NCBI GenBank assembly: GCA_905235305.1
Contig: CAJOLC010000032.1
Location: 1 to 42,895 of the forward strand
Reading direction: 5' to 3'
Source of the DNA: an uncultured Bacteroidaceae bacterium
GTDB lineage: Bacteria; Bacteroidota; Bacteroidia; Bacteroidales; Bacteroidaceae
DNA: 42,895 bases
Shown here: in pieces, positions 1 through 9,595 of the stretch
Layout of the letters: each line of letters opens with the position of its first letter
Position numbering within the stretch: position 1 is the first letter of the stretch
Position numbers and translations under genes: made by a program
The notes under the pieces: model-generated
The model's database searches: none
What the model was told of the DNA's origin: nothing
The model's input: the letters and a program-made list of their open reading frames with translations, nothing else

Positions 1-1
1 G

Positions 2-1213
2 CAGCCATACGCCTTGCTGCCCATCCGACGTTCCTTCCTGATGCACACCTACCTCACGCGCTCCGGCTTTGCATGGGGCAACCTCTACTGGTGGTTCCTC
101 CTTGTTCCCTTCGGCCTCATCGCCATCGCCGTGCCTTTGGGATGGATGGCTTTCATCGGGTGGATGCTTGGATGGTGGCTGCTCTGCATAGCCAACGGAT
201 ATGCCTATCTCTTCTGCCGAGCACTCATTATGAAGCACATGGCATGGTTGCTTCTGCCTCTTGCCATTCACGGAGCCTTGCTTGCCATCATGCTCGTGCC
301 AGAGAAAGACCCACTCGACATGCCGTGCACACTCTTGATGTACGACTTCCTCCAATGGAAGTTGTGGCCCTTCCTCCTGGTTGGTGCTGCAATTGCTCTC
401 CTCTATTGGGCGAACTACAAGCTGCAGATGGGAATGGTTCACGACGAAGTGGGCAAGAAGGAAGAAAAGGAAATCAAGCACGCCACACAGCTCAACTTCC
501 TGAACCGCTATGGCAAGGTGGGAGAATACCTTAAGCTCGAGGTGAAGCAACGTATGCGCAACAAGACCGTAAGGATGAGCTTCTTCGTAGGCATCGGCAT
601 GATGGTGGTCTTCAGCGTCATCATGTACTTCAGCGACGTCTATGACAACAGCTTCATGCGCTCGTTCATCTGCCTCTACAACTACATCATCCTGGGCATG
701 ATGACGCTCATCACCATCATGTGTTACGAAGGAAACTACATCGACGGATTGATGAGCCGGCGGGAAAGCATCCTGCAACTGCTCACGGCAAAGTACTACT
801 TCAACGTCCTCCTGCTCTTCATTCCGCCCATCATCCTGCTTCCGCTGATGATCATCGGCAAGATGTCGGTCTGGATGAACTTAGGATACATGCTGCTTAC
901 CGCCGGTGTGCTCTATCCGCTCCTCTTCCAACTGGCTGTCTATAACAACAACACCTTGCCTATGAACACGAGGCTGACGAGCAAGCAGGGCAATACGACA
1001 CAGATGGTCAGCATCGTCATCCTCTTCCTGCCAATAGGATTGGAGAAAGCTGCTACAGCTCTGCTTGGCGAGCCGTGGGGCTATGTGCTACTTGCCGTGA
1101 TAGGACTGGCTGGCGTCGCCACACATCAGCTCTGGCTCCGCAACGTCTATACGCGCTTCATGGCTCGACGTTATAAGAATATGGAAGGCTTTCGTGCCTC
1201 ACGAAACTCGTAA
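2..1213 (+). CDS. ABC exporter permease, DUF5687-like (5' end outside window)
   Basis: Integral membrane protein, probably the permease partner of the ATPase that follows 12 nt downstream. The frame is open from base 2 with no convincing start, and the visible beginning (PYALLPIRRSF) resembles an internal region of DUF5687 proteins, which are usually near 490 residues, so roughly the first 80-100 residues lie outside the window. About ten hydrophobic segments are visible, with a charged cytoplasmic loop in the middle (VGKKEEKEIKH). The family is found in Bacteroidetes next to single ABC ATPase genes; the substrate is unknown. Family assignment is from remembered sequence character, not a search. 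Confidence 0.75.
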   Translation, partial: QPYALLPIRRSFLMHTYLTRSGFAWGNLYWWFLLVPFGLIAIAVPLGWMAFIGWMLGWWLLCIANGYAYLFCRALIMKHMAWLLLPLAIHGALLAIMLVPEKDPLDMPCTLLMYDFLQWKLWPFLLVGAAIALLYWANYKLQMGMVHDEVGKKEEKEIKHATQLNFLNRYGKVGEYLKLEVKQRMRNKTVRMSFFVGIGMMVVFSVIMYFSDVYDNSFMRSFICLYNYIILGMMTLITIMCYEGNYIDGLMSRRESILQLLTAKYYFNVLLLFIPPIILLPLMIIGKMSVWMNLGYMLLTAGVLYPLLFQLAVYNNNTLPMNTRLTSKQGNTTQMVSIVILFLPIGLEKAATALLGEPWGYVLLAVIGLAGVATHQLWLRNVYTRFMARRYKNMEGFRASRNS

Positions 1214-1225
1214 AACAAACAGATT

Positions 1226-1945
1226 ATGGATATCATTATAAAAGACCTCAAGAAGACATTCGGCGAAAAGGTTGCCGTAGATATACCTGAACTGACCATC
1301 CACAGCGGAGAGCTGCTGGGATTGGTAGGCAACAATGGTGCAGGCAAAAGCACACTCTTCCGTCTCATCCTCGACCTCATCAAGGCCGACACGGGAACGG
1401 TTCACATGAAAGGCACAAACGTTGAAGTTAATGTTGCCGAAACAGAAGTTTGGAAGGACTGGACCGGTGCCTTCGTCGATGAGAGTTTCCTCATCGACTA
1501 CCTCACGCCCGACGAGTACTTCCAGTTCATAGCACGTCTGACAGACACGAGCGACGAGCAGTTGCAGGCTTTCCTTTCACAGCACCAGAACTTCATGGCC
1601 GACGAACTTGCCGGGCAAAAGAAGCTCATCCGAACGCTCAGTGCAGGCAACAAGCAGAAGGTCGGCATCATGGCTGCCATGCTTCTCCAGCCGAAAGTGC
1701 TCATACTCGACGAACCTTTCAACTTTCTCGACCCCAGTAGCCAAAACGCTATCAAGCACCTTTTACAGAAGTACAACCAGCAAACCGGCGCCACCATACT
1801 CGTCAGCAGCCATAACCTTCAGCACACAGTCGATATAAGCGGACGTATCGTACTGCTGGAGCACGGCAAAGTCATACAAGACATCGACAACCGCGAAAAA
1901 CAGGCACAGACCATACTTGAAAACTACTTCGAGATAAACGATTGA
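1226..1945 (+). CDS. ABC transporter ATP-binding protein
   Basis: Cytoplasmic ATPase of 239 residues that should energise the preceding permease. Walker A is GNNGAGKST (residues 35-43), the signature motif is LSAGNKQK in place of LSGGQ, Walker B is VLILDEPFNFLDPSS including the D-loop, and the switch histidine is in LVSSHN. The signature variant is common among one-ATPase, one-permease exporters. It starts with ATG 12 nt after the permease stop, so the two are almost certainly co-transcribed. Substrate not inferable. Confidence 0.9.
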   Translation: MDIIIKDLKKTFGEKVAVDIPELTIHSGELLGLVGNNGAGKSTLFRLILDLIKADTGTVHMKGTNVEVNVAETEVWKDWTGAFVDESFLIDYLTPDEYFQFIARLTDTSDEQLQAFLSQHQNFMADELAGQKKLIRTLSAGNKQKVGIMAAMLLQPKVLILDEPFNFLDPSSQNAIKHLLQKYNQQTGATILVSSHNLQHTVDISGRIVLLEHGKVIQDIDNREKQAQTILENYFEIND

Positions 1946-1977
1946 AGAATTACAACAATAACTTTTTACATACAATT

Positions 1978-2727
1978 ATGAAAAAACTCGTTACCACCCT
2001 CATCTTATCAAGCTTCTGCATCGCACTTTCGGCACAGAAAGACCTGCGCATCCTCAACCATCTCTCCATCGGCGCGGAAGTCGGTACATTGGGATGGGGC
2101 ATAGATGCTTCGATGCCTGTCACGCCCTTTGTTGATGTTCAAGCAGGATTCAGCATGTTTCCACGCGTCACCTATAGTGCGACCTTGGGTACGAACATGG
2201 ATATTGATGGACTCGAAGAGCTCGATGAGTTCAAGATGAAAGGCAAAGTACTGATGAAAAGCGGCAAAGTCCTCGTCAACTTCATGCCCATTCCGATGGT
2301 GACAGGTTTTCATATTACCGCAGGTGCATACTTTGGCAATGGAGACATCATGGGCCTTGACCTTGATAGCAATATGCCGGCAGCCATCGCAGATTACAAC
2401 GCTACTCATCCCGACGATCCAATCGGCTTGGAACTTGGCGACTACTTACTCACTCCCGATAGCAAAGGTAGGATAAGCGGCAGGCTAAAAGTAAAGAAAG
2501 TAAAACCATATGTTGGCATCGGCATAGGTCGAGGCGTACCCAAGAAACGTATAGGCTTCAAGTTCGATGTCGGATGCGTGTTTTGGGGTAAACCCTCCGT
2601 CTATTGTAACGACGAGATGATATTGGACACGGACGTGGACGGAGATGGTGGAAAAGTGTTGAAACTCGCCACAAAGTTAAAAGTCTATCCAGTCTTGAAT
2701 TTCCGTGTTTGCGGAAAAATATTCTGA
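1978..2727 (+). CDS. Putative outer-membrane beta-barrel protein
   Basis: 249-residue exported protein of unknown function. The ATG at 1978 is chosen over an upstream TTG in the same frame (1942) because it starts directly with a signal peptide (MKKLVTTLILSSFCIALSAQ). The mature part alternates hydrophobic and polar residues, is rich in glycine (SIGAEVGTLGWGI, YVGIGIGRG) and ends in phenylalanine (CGKIF), the usual C-terminal signature of outer-membrane barrels. It follows the ABC pair by 32 nt and may share its transcript. No family recognised with certainty. Confidence 0.6.
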   Translation: MKKLVTTLILSSFCIALSAQKDLRILNHLSIGAEVGTLGWGIDASMPVTPFVDVQAGFSMFPRVTYSATLGTNMDIDGLEELDEFKMKGKVLMKSGKVLVNFMPIPMVTGFHITAGAYFGNGDIMGLDLDSNMPAAIADYNATHPDDPIGLELGDYLLTPDSKGRISGRLKVKKVKPYVGIGIGRGVPKKRIGFKFDVGCVFWGKPSVYCNDEMILDTDVDGDGGKVLKLATKLKVYPVLNFRVCGKIF

Positions 2728-2879
2728 CACATGATTAACTTCCATCAAAGTTTAACTCTCCTATTTATCTTCATAGCAGTCTCCAGCTATCTATTCTCTG
2801 ATTACTGTAGGCATCGCAATATGCTTCTCGATCATTTTCATGATATATCTGATAAATCCTATAAAATAACCTTTTCATT

Positions 2880-5603
2880 ATGGAATTAGCAACAAAATAC
2901 AATCCCTCGGAAGTCGAGACGAAGTGGTACGAATACTGGACGAAGCACAGGCTCTTTGCGAGCAAGCCCGATGGACGCGAACCCTACACCATCGTCATTC
3001 CGCCACCTAACGTGACGGGCGTTCTCCACATGGGGCACATGCTCAACAATACCATTCAGGACATCCTCATCCGAAAGGCTCGCCTCGACGGAAAGAATGC
3101 CCTTTGGGTGCCTGGCACTGACCACGCCTCAATTGCTACGGAGGCCAAGGTGGTGAACAGGCTGGCCGAGCAAGGCATCAAGAAGCGTGACCTCACTCGC
3201 GAAGAGTTCCTGAAGCACGCCTGGGCTTGGACAGAGGAACACGGCGGTATCATACTGAAGCAGCTTCGCAAGCTAGGTGCCAGCTGCGACTGGGACCGCA
3301 CGGCCTTTACCATGGACGAAAAGCGCAGTGAAAGCGTGATGAAGGTCTTCTGTGACCTCTACGACAAGGGCCTCATCTATCGTGGTCTGCGCATGGTCAA
3401 CTGGGACTCAAAGGCTCAGACGGTGCTTTCCACAGAAGAGGTCATCTACAAAGACGAGAAGTCGAAGCTCTATTATCTGAAGTACTACCTTAATGACCCT
3501 AAAGACCTGAAGAACCTTGATGCCGAGGGCAACGTCATACACAAAGATGCCAAGGGCTACTATGCCGTGGTTGCCACTACGCGTCCCGAGACCATCATGG
3601 GCGACACGGCCATGATCAATCCCAAAGACCCGAAGAACCAGTGGCTTCGTGGGCAGAAAGTCATCGTGCCACTGGTAGGCCGCGTCATTCCAGTCATAGA
3701 GGACAGGTATGTTGACATCGAGTTCGGCACAGGCTGCCTGAAGGTGACGCCTGCCCACGACGTGAACGACTACCAGCTCGGCAAGACACACAACCTGGAG
3801 ACCATCGACATCTTCAATCCCGACGGCACCATCTCCGACCAAAGTCCGCTCTACATTGGGATGGACCGCATGGATGTGCGCAAGCAGATTACCAAGGACC
3901 TCGAGGCTGCAGGCCTGCTCGAAAAAGTGGAAGACTACGAGAACAAGGTTGGCTACAGCGAGCGCAACATGGACACAGCCGTAGAGCCAAGGCTCTGCAA
4001 GCAATGGTTCCTCTCCATGAAGCACATGGCCGACATTGCCTTGCCGCCAGTCTTGGAGGGAAAACTCAAGTTCCATCCAACGAAATACGTCACTACCTAT
4101 CGCAACTGGCTTGAAAACATCCAGGACTGGTGCATCAGTCGTCAGCTTTGGTGGGGACACAGGATTCCTGCTTACTTCATAAGCCCCCTCCCAACCTCCC
4201 CCGATGGGGAAGAGGAAGAACGCTTCGTAGTAGCTCTCACCAAAGAAGATGCCTTGAAGAAGGCACAGGAGAAGTTCGGCGCGCACATCACCATGGATAT
4301 GCTACACCGCGACGAGGACGCTCTCGACACATGGTTCTCCTCTTGGCTGTGGCCCATCAGCCTCTTCGACGGCATCAACAATCCAGGTAACGAAGAAATC
4401 AACTACTACTACCCCACAAGCGACCTCGTGACAGGCCCCGACATCATCTTCTTCTGGGTTGCCCGAATGATAATGGCCGGTGAGGAATACATGGGCGACA
4501 TACCTTTCAGGAACGTCTATTTCACAGGTATTGTCCGCGACAAGCTCGGCAGGAAGATGAGCAAGAGCCTCGGCAACTCGCCCGATCCTCTGAAGCTCAT
4601 CGACACCTACGGTGCCGACGGCGTGCGCATGGGCATGATGCTGGCAGCTCCAGCCGGTAACGACATTCTCTACGACGACGCACTCTGCGCCCAAGGCCTT
4701 GCCTTCTGCAACAAGATGTGGAACGCCTTCCGACTCGTCAAAGGCTGGGACATCGATGCTGACATCGCTCAGCCAGAGGCTAACAAGACTGCGTTCCAGT
4801 GGATGCAAGCCAAGCTGAACGCCACATACGCCGAGATAAACGACCTCTACAGCAAGTATCGTCTGAACGAAGCACTGATGGCTGCCTTCAAGCTCTTCAC
4901 AGACGAGTTCAGCGGTTGGTACCTCGAAATGATAAAGCCAGCCTACCAAGCTCCCGTGGATGCCCATACGCTTCAGGCCACACTCGACATCTTCGACCAG
5001 CTTCTGCACATCATCCACCCCTTCATGCCCTTCATCACGGAAGAACTCTGGCAACACATTGCAGAAAGGAAAGACGGCGAATCGCTCATGGTGTCGGTCT
5101 TCAAGACAGCTGCTCCGACACAAGAAGACGCCGAACTCATCAAGAAGGTCGAAGAGATGAAGCAGATAGTGAGCGGCGTCCGGGCAGTGCGTCAGAGCAA
5201 GAACATCTCGCCTCGCGAACCCTTGGCACTGCAAGTGACCGGCAGCGCAAAGAACGGCGTAACAAGCATTCCCGAGTTTGCAGCCATCATCACTAAGCTT
5301 GCAGGACTCAGCCAGATAGAGAATGTGGCAGAGAAAAGCGAAGGAACTCAAGCCTTCCTTGTCGGCACAGACGAATACGCAGTGCCCCTGGGTAGCTTGA
5401 TTGACGCAGATGCCGAGCGCACGAAGGCCGAAGCGGAGATAAAGCGTCTGCAAGGCTTCATGGCAGGCATTGAGAAGAAACTGCAGAACGAACGCTTCGT
5501 GCAGAACGCTCCGGCACAAGTCGTCGAACTGGAACGTAAGAAACTTGCCGACGCACAAAGCAAAATCGCAGCCCTCGAAGCAACGATAAAGTCCCTCGGA
5601 TAA
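2880..5603 (+). CDS. valS: Valine--tRNA ligase
   Basis: Class I aminoacyl-tRNA synthetase charging tRNA-Val in the cytoplasm. The 907-residue protein has the HIGH-type motif HMGH (50-53) in [13 protein letters not shown], the editing domain with [12 protein letters not shown], the [16 protein letters not shown] segment, and KMSKS (559-563). The C-terminal anticodon-binding region ends in a coiled-coil arm ([19 protein letters not shown]). Length fits the family. One oddity: just after [10 protein letters not shown] there is a short segment [13 protein letters not shown] encoded by a C-rich then G-rich palindromic stretch that looks like captured intergenic repeat (see findings). The ATG at 2880 is the only sensible start. 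The 152 nt upstream hold no clear promoter. Confidence 0.97.
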   Translation: MELATKYNPSEVETKWYEYWTKHRLFASKPDGREPYTIVIPPPNVTGVLHMGHMLNNTIQDILIRKARLDGKNALWVPGTDHASIATEAKVVNRLAEQGIKKRDLTREEFLKHAWAWTEEHGGIILKQLRKLGASCDWDRTAFTMDEKRSESVMKVFCDLYDKGLIYRGLRMVNWDSKAQTVLSTEEVIYKDEKSKLYYLKYYLNDPKDLKNLDAEGNVIHKDAKGYYAVVATTRPETIMGDTAMINPKDPKNQWLRGQKVIVPLVGRVIPVIEDRYVDIEFGTGCLKVTPAHDVNDYQLGKTHNLETIDIFNPDGTISDQSPLYIGMDRMDVRKQITKDLEAAGLLEKVEDYENKVGYSERNMDTAVEPRLCKQWFLSMKHMADIALPPVLEGKLKFHPTKYVTTYRNWLENIQDWCISRQLWWGHRIPAYFISPLPTSPDGEEEERFVVALTKEDALKKAQEKFGAHITMDMLHRDEDALDTWFSSWLWPISLFDGINNPGNEEINYYYPTSDLVTGPDIIFFWVARMIMAGEEYMGDIPFRNVYFTGIVRDKLGRKMSKSLGNSPDPLKLIDTYGADGVRMGMMLAAPAGNDILYDDALCAQGLAFCNKMWNAFRLVKGWDIDADIAQPEANKTAFQWMQAKLNATYAEINDLYSKYRLNEALMAAFKLFTDEFSGWYLEMIKPAYQAPVDAHTLQATLDIFDQLLHIIHPFMPFITEELWQHIAERKDGESLMVSVFKTAAPTQEDAELIKKVEEMKQIVSGVRAVRQSKNISPREPLALQVTGSAKNGVTSIPEFAAIITKLAGLSQIENVAEKSEGTQAFLVGTDEYAVPLGSLIDADAERTKAEAEIKRLQGFMAGIEKKLQNERFVQNAPAQVVELERKKLADAQSKIAALEATIKSLG
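4179..4221 (+). repeat. In-frame C-rich palindromic insertion in valS
   Basis: The DNA reads as C-rich CCCCCTCCCAACCTCCCCC followed by GATGGGGAAGAGG, so CCTCCCC and GGGGAAGAGG can pair. It encodes [13 protein letters not shown] in a surface loop of ValS right after the conserved [10 protein letters not shown]. Similar C-rich/G-rich palindromes are familiar from non-coding DNA in Bacteroidales. The frame is kept and the flanking ValS motifs are intact. Confidence 0.5.
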
Positions 5604-5629
5604 CATATATCTATAAACAAGCTACAGAC

Positions 5630-8056
5630 ATGAAAGCAAAGTATCTGAGCCTTCTTCTTGCAGCAACACTTGTCGGCCAGACACCCGTCTTGGCCGCTCA
5701 AAAGCAAGAGAAACAGAAGACTGAACAAGCGAAGAAAGGCAAACGCAAGCTCTTCGGCAAGAAAAAGAAGAACCAGCCGGCACCCAAAGACAGCGCTAAG
5801 GTAGAAAAGCCAAGCATCGACAGGCATGGACTCTTCCATGTTACAAAGATGAAGGGCGATTGGTTCTTCACAATTCCCGACTCCCTCGTCGGCAGAGAAT
5901 TCCTGACGACGACGCGCTACACTGCTACACCTTCGAACAGCGGAAAGTTCGGCGGCGAGATGGTTAACGGCAAGACTGTCTATTTCGAAAGTGCCCCGGA
6001 CGACCGCTTGCTGCTTCGTGCCAGCCTTCTCATCAATTATGCCGACACGACGCAGAACATCAACCGAGCCATCACCATCAGCAACGAGAACCCCATCATC
6101 GGCTCGTTCAAGGTGGAAAGCCACAAGGACGGTGCCTACAAGATAAAGGTCAACGAGTTCTTCAACGCAGACAATCCGGCCATCGGGCTGCCGAAGAGCG
6201 TCAAGGACGGCTTCGGACTTCAGGGACAACTTGGCGATGGCACCTTCATCGAAGACATCAAGTCCTTCCCCCTCAACACCGAAGTCAGGCTCGTAAAAAC
6301 GTTTTCCGGCAACGGAAACACGCTCGTGACGAACCGAACTACAGGCCGAACTACCATCGGACTCAACATCAGTTTCATCCTCCTGCCTGAGAAACCGATG
6401 ATGCGACGCTACTACGATCCGCGAGTAGGCTATTTTACTGACCAATTCACTAACTACACAGACGATCAGCAACGCGTGGAAGGCAAGCAATTCGTCACGC
6501 GTTGGCGACTGGAACCGCGTCCCGAAGACGTAGAGAAGATGCGTCGCGGCGAGCTTGTAGAGCCGGTTAAGCCCATCGTTTATTACATCGACCCGGCCAC
6601 ACCCAAACAATGGCGCAAGTATCTCATCATGGGTGTCAACGACTGGCAGGCAGCGTTTGAGCAGGCAGGTTTCAAGAACGCCATCCGGGCAGAAGAGTGG
6701 CCCGAGAACGATTCCACCATGAGCATGGAAGACGCTCGCTACAGCTGTATCCGTTATCTGGCAAGTCCCATTGAGAATGCCTACGGCCCGAATGTTCACG
6801 ACCCACGCACCGGCGAGATTCTGGAAAGCCACATCTGCTGGTATCACAACGTGATGAGCCTTGTCCACAACTGGTACATGGTGCAATGCAGCAGTATCGA
6901 CGAGGCGGCTCAGAAGATGAACTTCGACGAAGAACTGATGGGTCAGCTCATCCGCTTCGTGTCGAGCCATGAGGTGGGACACACGCTCGGCCTTCGCCAC
7001 AACTTCGGCAGCAGCTCCACAGTGCCGGTTGACAGCCTCAGGGACAAGGCATGGGTGGAAGCCAACGGACACACTCCGAGCATCATGGACTACGCTCGTT
7101 TCAACTATGTTGCGCAGCCGGAGGACGGCATCGAACACGTCGGCATCTTCCCACGCATCAATGATTACGACAAATGGGCTATAAAATGGGGTTACACGCC
7201 GATGCTTGGGGCGAAGGATGAAGACGAGGATCACCGTCTGCTCGAACCCATGACGGCCTCGGCACAGCAGAACAAACGCCTCTGGTGGGGTGACGGAGAA
7301 AGCTCTCAGGGGCGTCTCGACCCTCGACGACAGACGGAAGACCTCGGCGACGACCCTGTCAAGGCCAGTTACTATGGCATTCTGAATCTGAAGAGAGAGC
7401 TCGTCAAGCTGCCGGAATGGACGTTGGACAACGACAAAGACCTCTATTGGAACGACATCGAAGTGATGTACGGGCAAATCCGAACGCAGTTCCTCCGCTA
7501 CATGGGACACGTCACTCGCAACATAGGTGGCTACTGCATCAACTTCCAACCGAAAGGGTCGAACGAGGATGTTTATGTGCCGCAGCCACTCGACAAGCAA
7601 AAGGCCGCGCTCAATTTCCTCAATGAGCAAGTGCTGACGGAACCCATCTGGCTTCGTGACGTGAGCTATGCACGTCGTCTCAACTCTAATCCGCAGAACC
7701 TCACGAACTATGTCGGGGAGACTGTCGTGACGAACCTGATGAACCGCCTTGATGCTCTCAACGACCTCTACAAGCCGCAGGCGTTCCTTTCCGACCTCAC
7801 CAAACTTGTCTTCACAGAACTGGACAACAGGAAGACGGTAACGCCGTACCGACGTGCCTTGCAGAACACGATGTTCACACGACTAAGCCTTGCCTACAAC
7901 AGTGGCAATCAGGAATCTCGTCCTGCTGTGTTATACACGTTGCAACAGCTTGAGCGCAAGACCAAGACTGCCAAGGAGAATGCTGCCGACGCAGAGAGTC
8001 GCGCACACTGGGCAAGCCTTTACGACCAGATTGGGAGACTGCTCACGTGGAAGTAA
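5630..8056 (+). CDS. Secreted zinc-dependent metalloprotease (DUF5117/DUF5118/DUF4953 type)
   Basis: 808-residue exported metallopeptidase. A signal peptide (MKAKYLSLLLAATLVGQTPVLA) is followed by a lysine-rich stretch (KKGKRKLFGKKKKN), then the DUF5118/DUF5117-like N-terminal part (KGDWFFTIPDSLVGREFL) and the metzincin-like catalytic domain with HEVGHTLGLRHNF (447-459), supplying three zinc-binding histidines and the catalytic Glu, and a Met-turn-like PSIMDYARFNY. These enzymes are common in Bacteroidetes; physiological substrates are unknown. It lies 26 nt after valS, so read-through is likely, and is followed by a strong terminator. Confidence 0.88.
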   Translation: MKAKYLSLLLAATLVGQTPVLAAQKQEKQKTEQAKKGKRKLFGKKKKNQPAPKDSAKVEKPSIDRHGLFHVTKMKGDWFFTIPDSLVGREFLTTTRYTATPSNSGKFGGEMVNGKTVYFESAPDDRLLLRASLLINYADTTQNINRAITISNENPIIGSFKVESHKDGAYKIKVNEFFNADNPAIGLPKSVKDGFGLQGQLGDGTFIEDIKSFPLNTEVRLVKTFSGNGNTLVTNRTTGRTTIGLNISFILLPEKPMMRRYYDPRVGYFTDQFTNYTDDQQRVEGKQFVTRWRLEPRPEDVEKMRRGELVEPVKPIVYYIDPATPKQWRKYLIMGVNDWQAAFEQAGFKNAIRAEEWPENDSTMSMEDARYSCIRYLASPIENAYGPNVHDPRTGEILESHICWYHNVMSLVHNWYMVQCSSIDEAAQKMNFDEELMGQLIRFVSSHEVGHTLGLRHNFGSSSTVPVDSLRDKAWVEANGHTPSIMDYARFNYVAQPEDGIEHVGIFPRINDYDKWAIKWGYTPMLGAKDEDEDHRLLEPMTASAQQNKRLWWGDGESSQGRLDPRRQTEDLGDDPVKASYYGILNLKRELVKLPEWTLDNDKDLYWNDIEVMYGQIRTQFLRYMGHVTRNIGGYCINFQPKGSNEDVYVPQPLDKQKAALNFLNEQVLTEPIWLRDVSYARRLNSNPQNLTNYVGETVVTNLMNRLDALNDLYKPQAFLSDLTKLVFTELDNRKTVTPYRRALQNTMFTRLSLAYNSGNQESRPAVLYTLQQLERKTKTAKENAADAESRAHWASLYDQIGRLLTWK

Positions 8057-8061
8057 AAGCG

Positions 8062-8099
8062 AAGGGCAAGCTTCAGACGAGGCTTGTCCTTTTCTTTTA
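8062..8099 (+). terminator. Rho-independent terminator after the metalloprotease gene
   Basis: GGGCAAGC (8064-8071) pairs with GCTTGTCC (8082-8089) with one G-U pair, a ten-base loop between them, followed by a T-rich tract TTTTCTTTT. It sits six bases after the stop codon. Confidence 0.85.
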
Positions 8100-8113
8100 T
8101 GCCTGTGTCGATA

Positions 8114-8201
8114 GCGAAGTAAGCACGCTTAGTTGGTGAATTAAGCACGCTTAGTTGGCGAAGTAAGCACGTTTAGTTGGCGAAGTAAGCACGTTTAGTT
8201 G
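8114..8201. repeat. Tandem array A, four 22-bp units
   Basis: Four head-to-tail 22-bp units at 8114, 8136, 8158 and 8180 share the core AAGCACG[C/T]TTAGTTG preceded by GCGAAGT (GTGAATT in unit two). Units three and four are identical. The array fills the space between two convergent genes, immediately after the terminator of the metalloprotease gene. No spacer-like variable segments are present. Confidence 0.9.
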
Positions 8202-8215
8202 GCCGACTTCACATA

Positions 8216-9076
8216 TCAGAACCTCAGGTCTGCCCAGTGCGGATTGTGGTCGGAAAGCATGGCATCGGGGCGGGGAGCTTCGATGTGGGTGCGCTTCACC
8301 TTGACGGTTGGCGTGATGAAGATGAAGTCAATCTTCTCGGCTTCCGATGGAGAGATGCGGCAAAAGCTGTGCCAAGTGTAGTTGACGCCCGTATGCTTGG
8401 CTTTCGCATGACGGGAATCGAACATACGGAACTCGTCTGTAACCATCGTCTTGTAGGCTTCGTCGTCCTCCGTCACGTTGAAGTCGCCCGTCACGACGGC
8501 AGGCCGGTCGCCCACTATCTCCTGTATCTTGCGCATGATGAGCTTGGCACTCTCCCTGCGAGCCTTCACGCCGACGTGGTCGAAGTGTGTGTTGACGGCC
8601 ATGAAGACCTTTCCCGAACGCTTGTCACGCAGCTTGGCATAGCTTGCGATGCGTTCCAGGGCAGCGTCCCAACCCTTTGAGCCGGCCACGTCGGGCGTTT
8701 CGCTCAGCCAGAAATTACCCTTTTCCAAGACCTCGAACTTGTCTTTGCGGAAGAAGACAGGCGCGTATTCTCCCTTAGTTTTGCCGTCGGTTCTGCCCAC
8801 GCCAACATAGTCGTATTCGGGAAGACGGGCTATCAAGTCCTCCAACTGGACGTGCAGGACTTCTTGCATACCAACGATGTCGATGTCGTTTTCCTTGATG
8901 TAGTCGGCCACTCGGTCGCGCCTGACGTCCCATCCCCACCCTTCTTTGTCATCGACGGCGGTTTTGAGACGGATGTTGAACGTACACCATCTGAGCTTGG
9001 CAGGCTTTCCTTTCGGGGCGGAGAGACACACAAGGGGGAACATCACAGCAAGCAGAAGAATCAGACTCTTTCTCAT
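8216..9076 (-). CDS. Secreted endonuclease/exonuclease/phosphatase family protein
   Basis: 286-residue exported metal-dependent phosphodiesterase fold. Signal peptide MRKSLILLLAVMFPLVCLSA, then the family motifs in order: FNIR, the metal-binding Glu in GMQEV, NTHFDHVG, GDFNV, IDFIF and the catalytic LSDHNP near the C-terminus. All expected catalytic residues are visible. Secreted members may act on nucleic acids, phospholipids or sugar phosphates; the substrate cannot be named. It is transcribed away from ssb. Confidence 0.9.
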   Translation of the reverse strand: MRKSLILLLAVMFPLVCLSAPKGKPAKLRWCTFNIRLKTAVDDKEGWGWDVRRDRVADYIKENDIDIVGMQEVLHVQLEDLIARLPEYDYVGVGRTDGKTKGEYAPVFFRKDKFEVLEKGNFWLSETPDVAGSKGWDAALERIASYAKLRDKRSGKVFMAVNTHFDHVGVKARRESAKLIMRKIQEIVGDRPAVVTGDFNVTEDDEAYKTMVTDEFRMFDSRHAKAKHTGVNYTWHSFCRISPSEAEKIDFIFITPTVKVKRTHIEAPRPDAMLSDHNPHWADLRF

Positions 9077-9098
9077 AATCGGTTTGGTTTGTCAAGCA

Positions 9099-9106
9099 CA
9101 AAATTA
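9099..9106 (-). promoter_or_regulatory. Possible -7 element of the phosphatase/endonuclease gene
   Basis: Reading the minus strand, TAATTTTG fits the Bacteroidetes -7 consensus TAnnTTTG about 23 nt before the start codon. No good TTTG is found at the expected -33 distance, so support is partial. Confidence 0.4.
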
Positions 9107-9149
9107 CAAAATAATCTGCAACACTCACTACTAATCCAAACTTTTTTTA

Positions 9150-9157
9150 TACCTTTG
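9150..9157 (+). promoter_or_regulatory. Likely -7 promoter element for ssb-gldE
   Basis: TACCTTTG matches TAnnTTTG and lies 66 nt before the ssb start in an AT-rich divergent intergenic region. The -33 element is not obvious. Confidence 0.55.
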
Positions 9158-9223
9158 TATTGTGAAATCGTCAGATATGACGAATAGCGAAAGCTTCAGA
9201 CTTGTAAAAAACTGATACGAAAG

Positions 9224-9583
9224 ATGAATAAGGTAATGCTGATAGGCAACGTTGGAAGAGACCCTGAAGTCAAGTACGTCGATGCAGGTGTCTGTGTGGC
9301 AAGCGTCCGACTCGCTACGACGGAACGCGGATATACGTTGCAGAACGGGACAGAAGTGCCGGAGCGTACCGAATGGCACAACGTTGTGCTGTGGCGCAAA
9401 CTGGCAGAAGTGGTCGAGAAATACGTACACAAAGGCGACAAGCTCTACATCGAAGGACAGATTCATACACGCACCTACGACGACCAGAACGGCATTCGTC
9501 GCAGCGTAACGGAAATTTGGGCAGAGTCCTTAGAGATGCTCTCGCCCAAGCCCCAAACGTCGGGACAGACGCAGAATCCATAA
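9224..9583 (+). CDS. ssb: Single-stranded DNA-binding protein
   Basis: 119-residue OB-fold protein that coats single-stranded DNA. The N-terminus MNKVMLIGNVGRDPEVKY and the core EWHNVVLWRKLAEVVEKYVHKGDKLYIEG are typical of bacterial SSB. The protein stops soon after the OB fold at SPKPQTSGQTQNP: it has neither the long disordered tail nor the acidic tip (DDDIPF-like) with which housekeeping SSBs bind partner proteins. It is followed by gldE after 12 nt, an arrangement known in Bacteroidetes. A second SSB with a normal tip may exist elsewhere in the genome. Confidence 0.92.
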   Translation: MNKVMLIGNVGRDPEVKYVDAGVCVASVRLATTERGYTLQNGTEVPERTEWHNVVLWRKLAEVVEKYVHKGDKLYIEGQIHTRTYDDQNGIRRSVTEIWAESLEMLSPKPQTSGQTQNP

Positions 9584-9595
9584 GGCTTCCGGGAC

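Noticed and set aside
4302..5606. 434-codon open frame antisense to valS
   Set aside because: Shadow of ValS; no recognisable domain, Cys/His/Leu-rich composition.
5348..7630. 760-codon open frame antisense to the valS end and metalloprotease
   Set aside because: Spans two well-supported genes on the other strand; composition is that of a codon-bias shadow.
8114..8201. CRISPR array
   Set aside because: Units are contiguous 22-bp tandem repeats with no unique spacers, and no cas genes are in the window. The same holds for 29159-29246.
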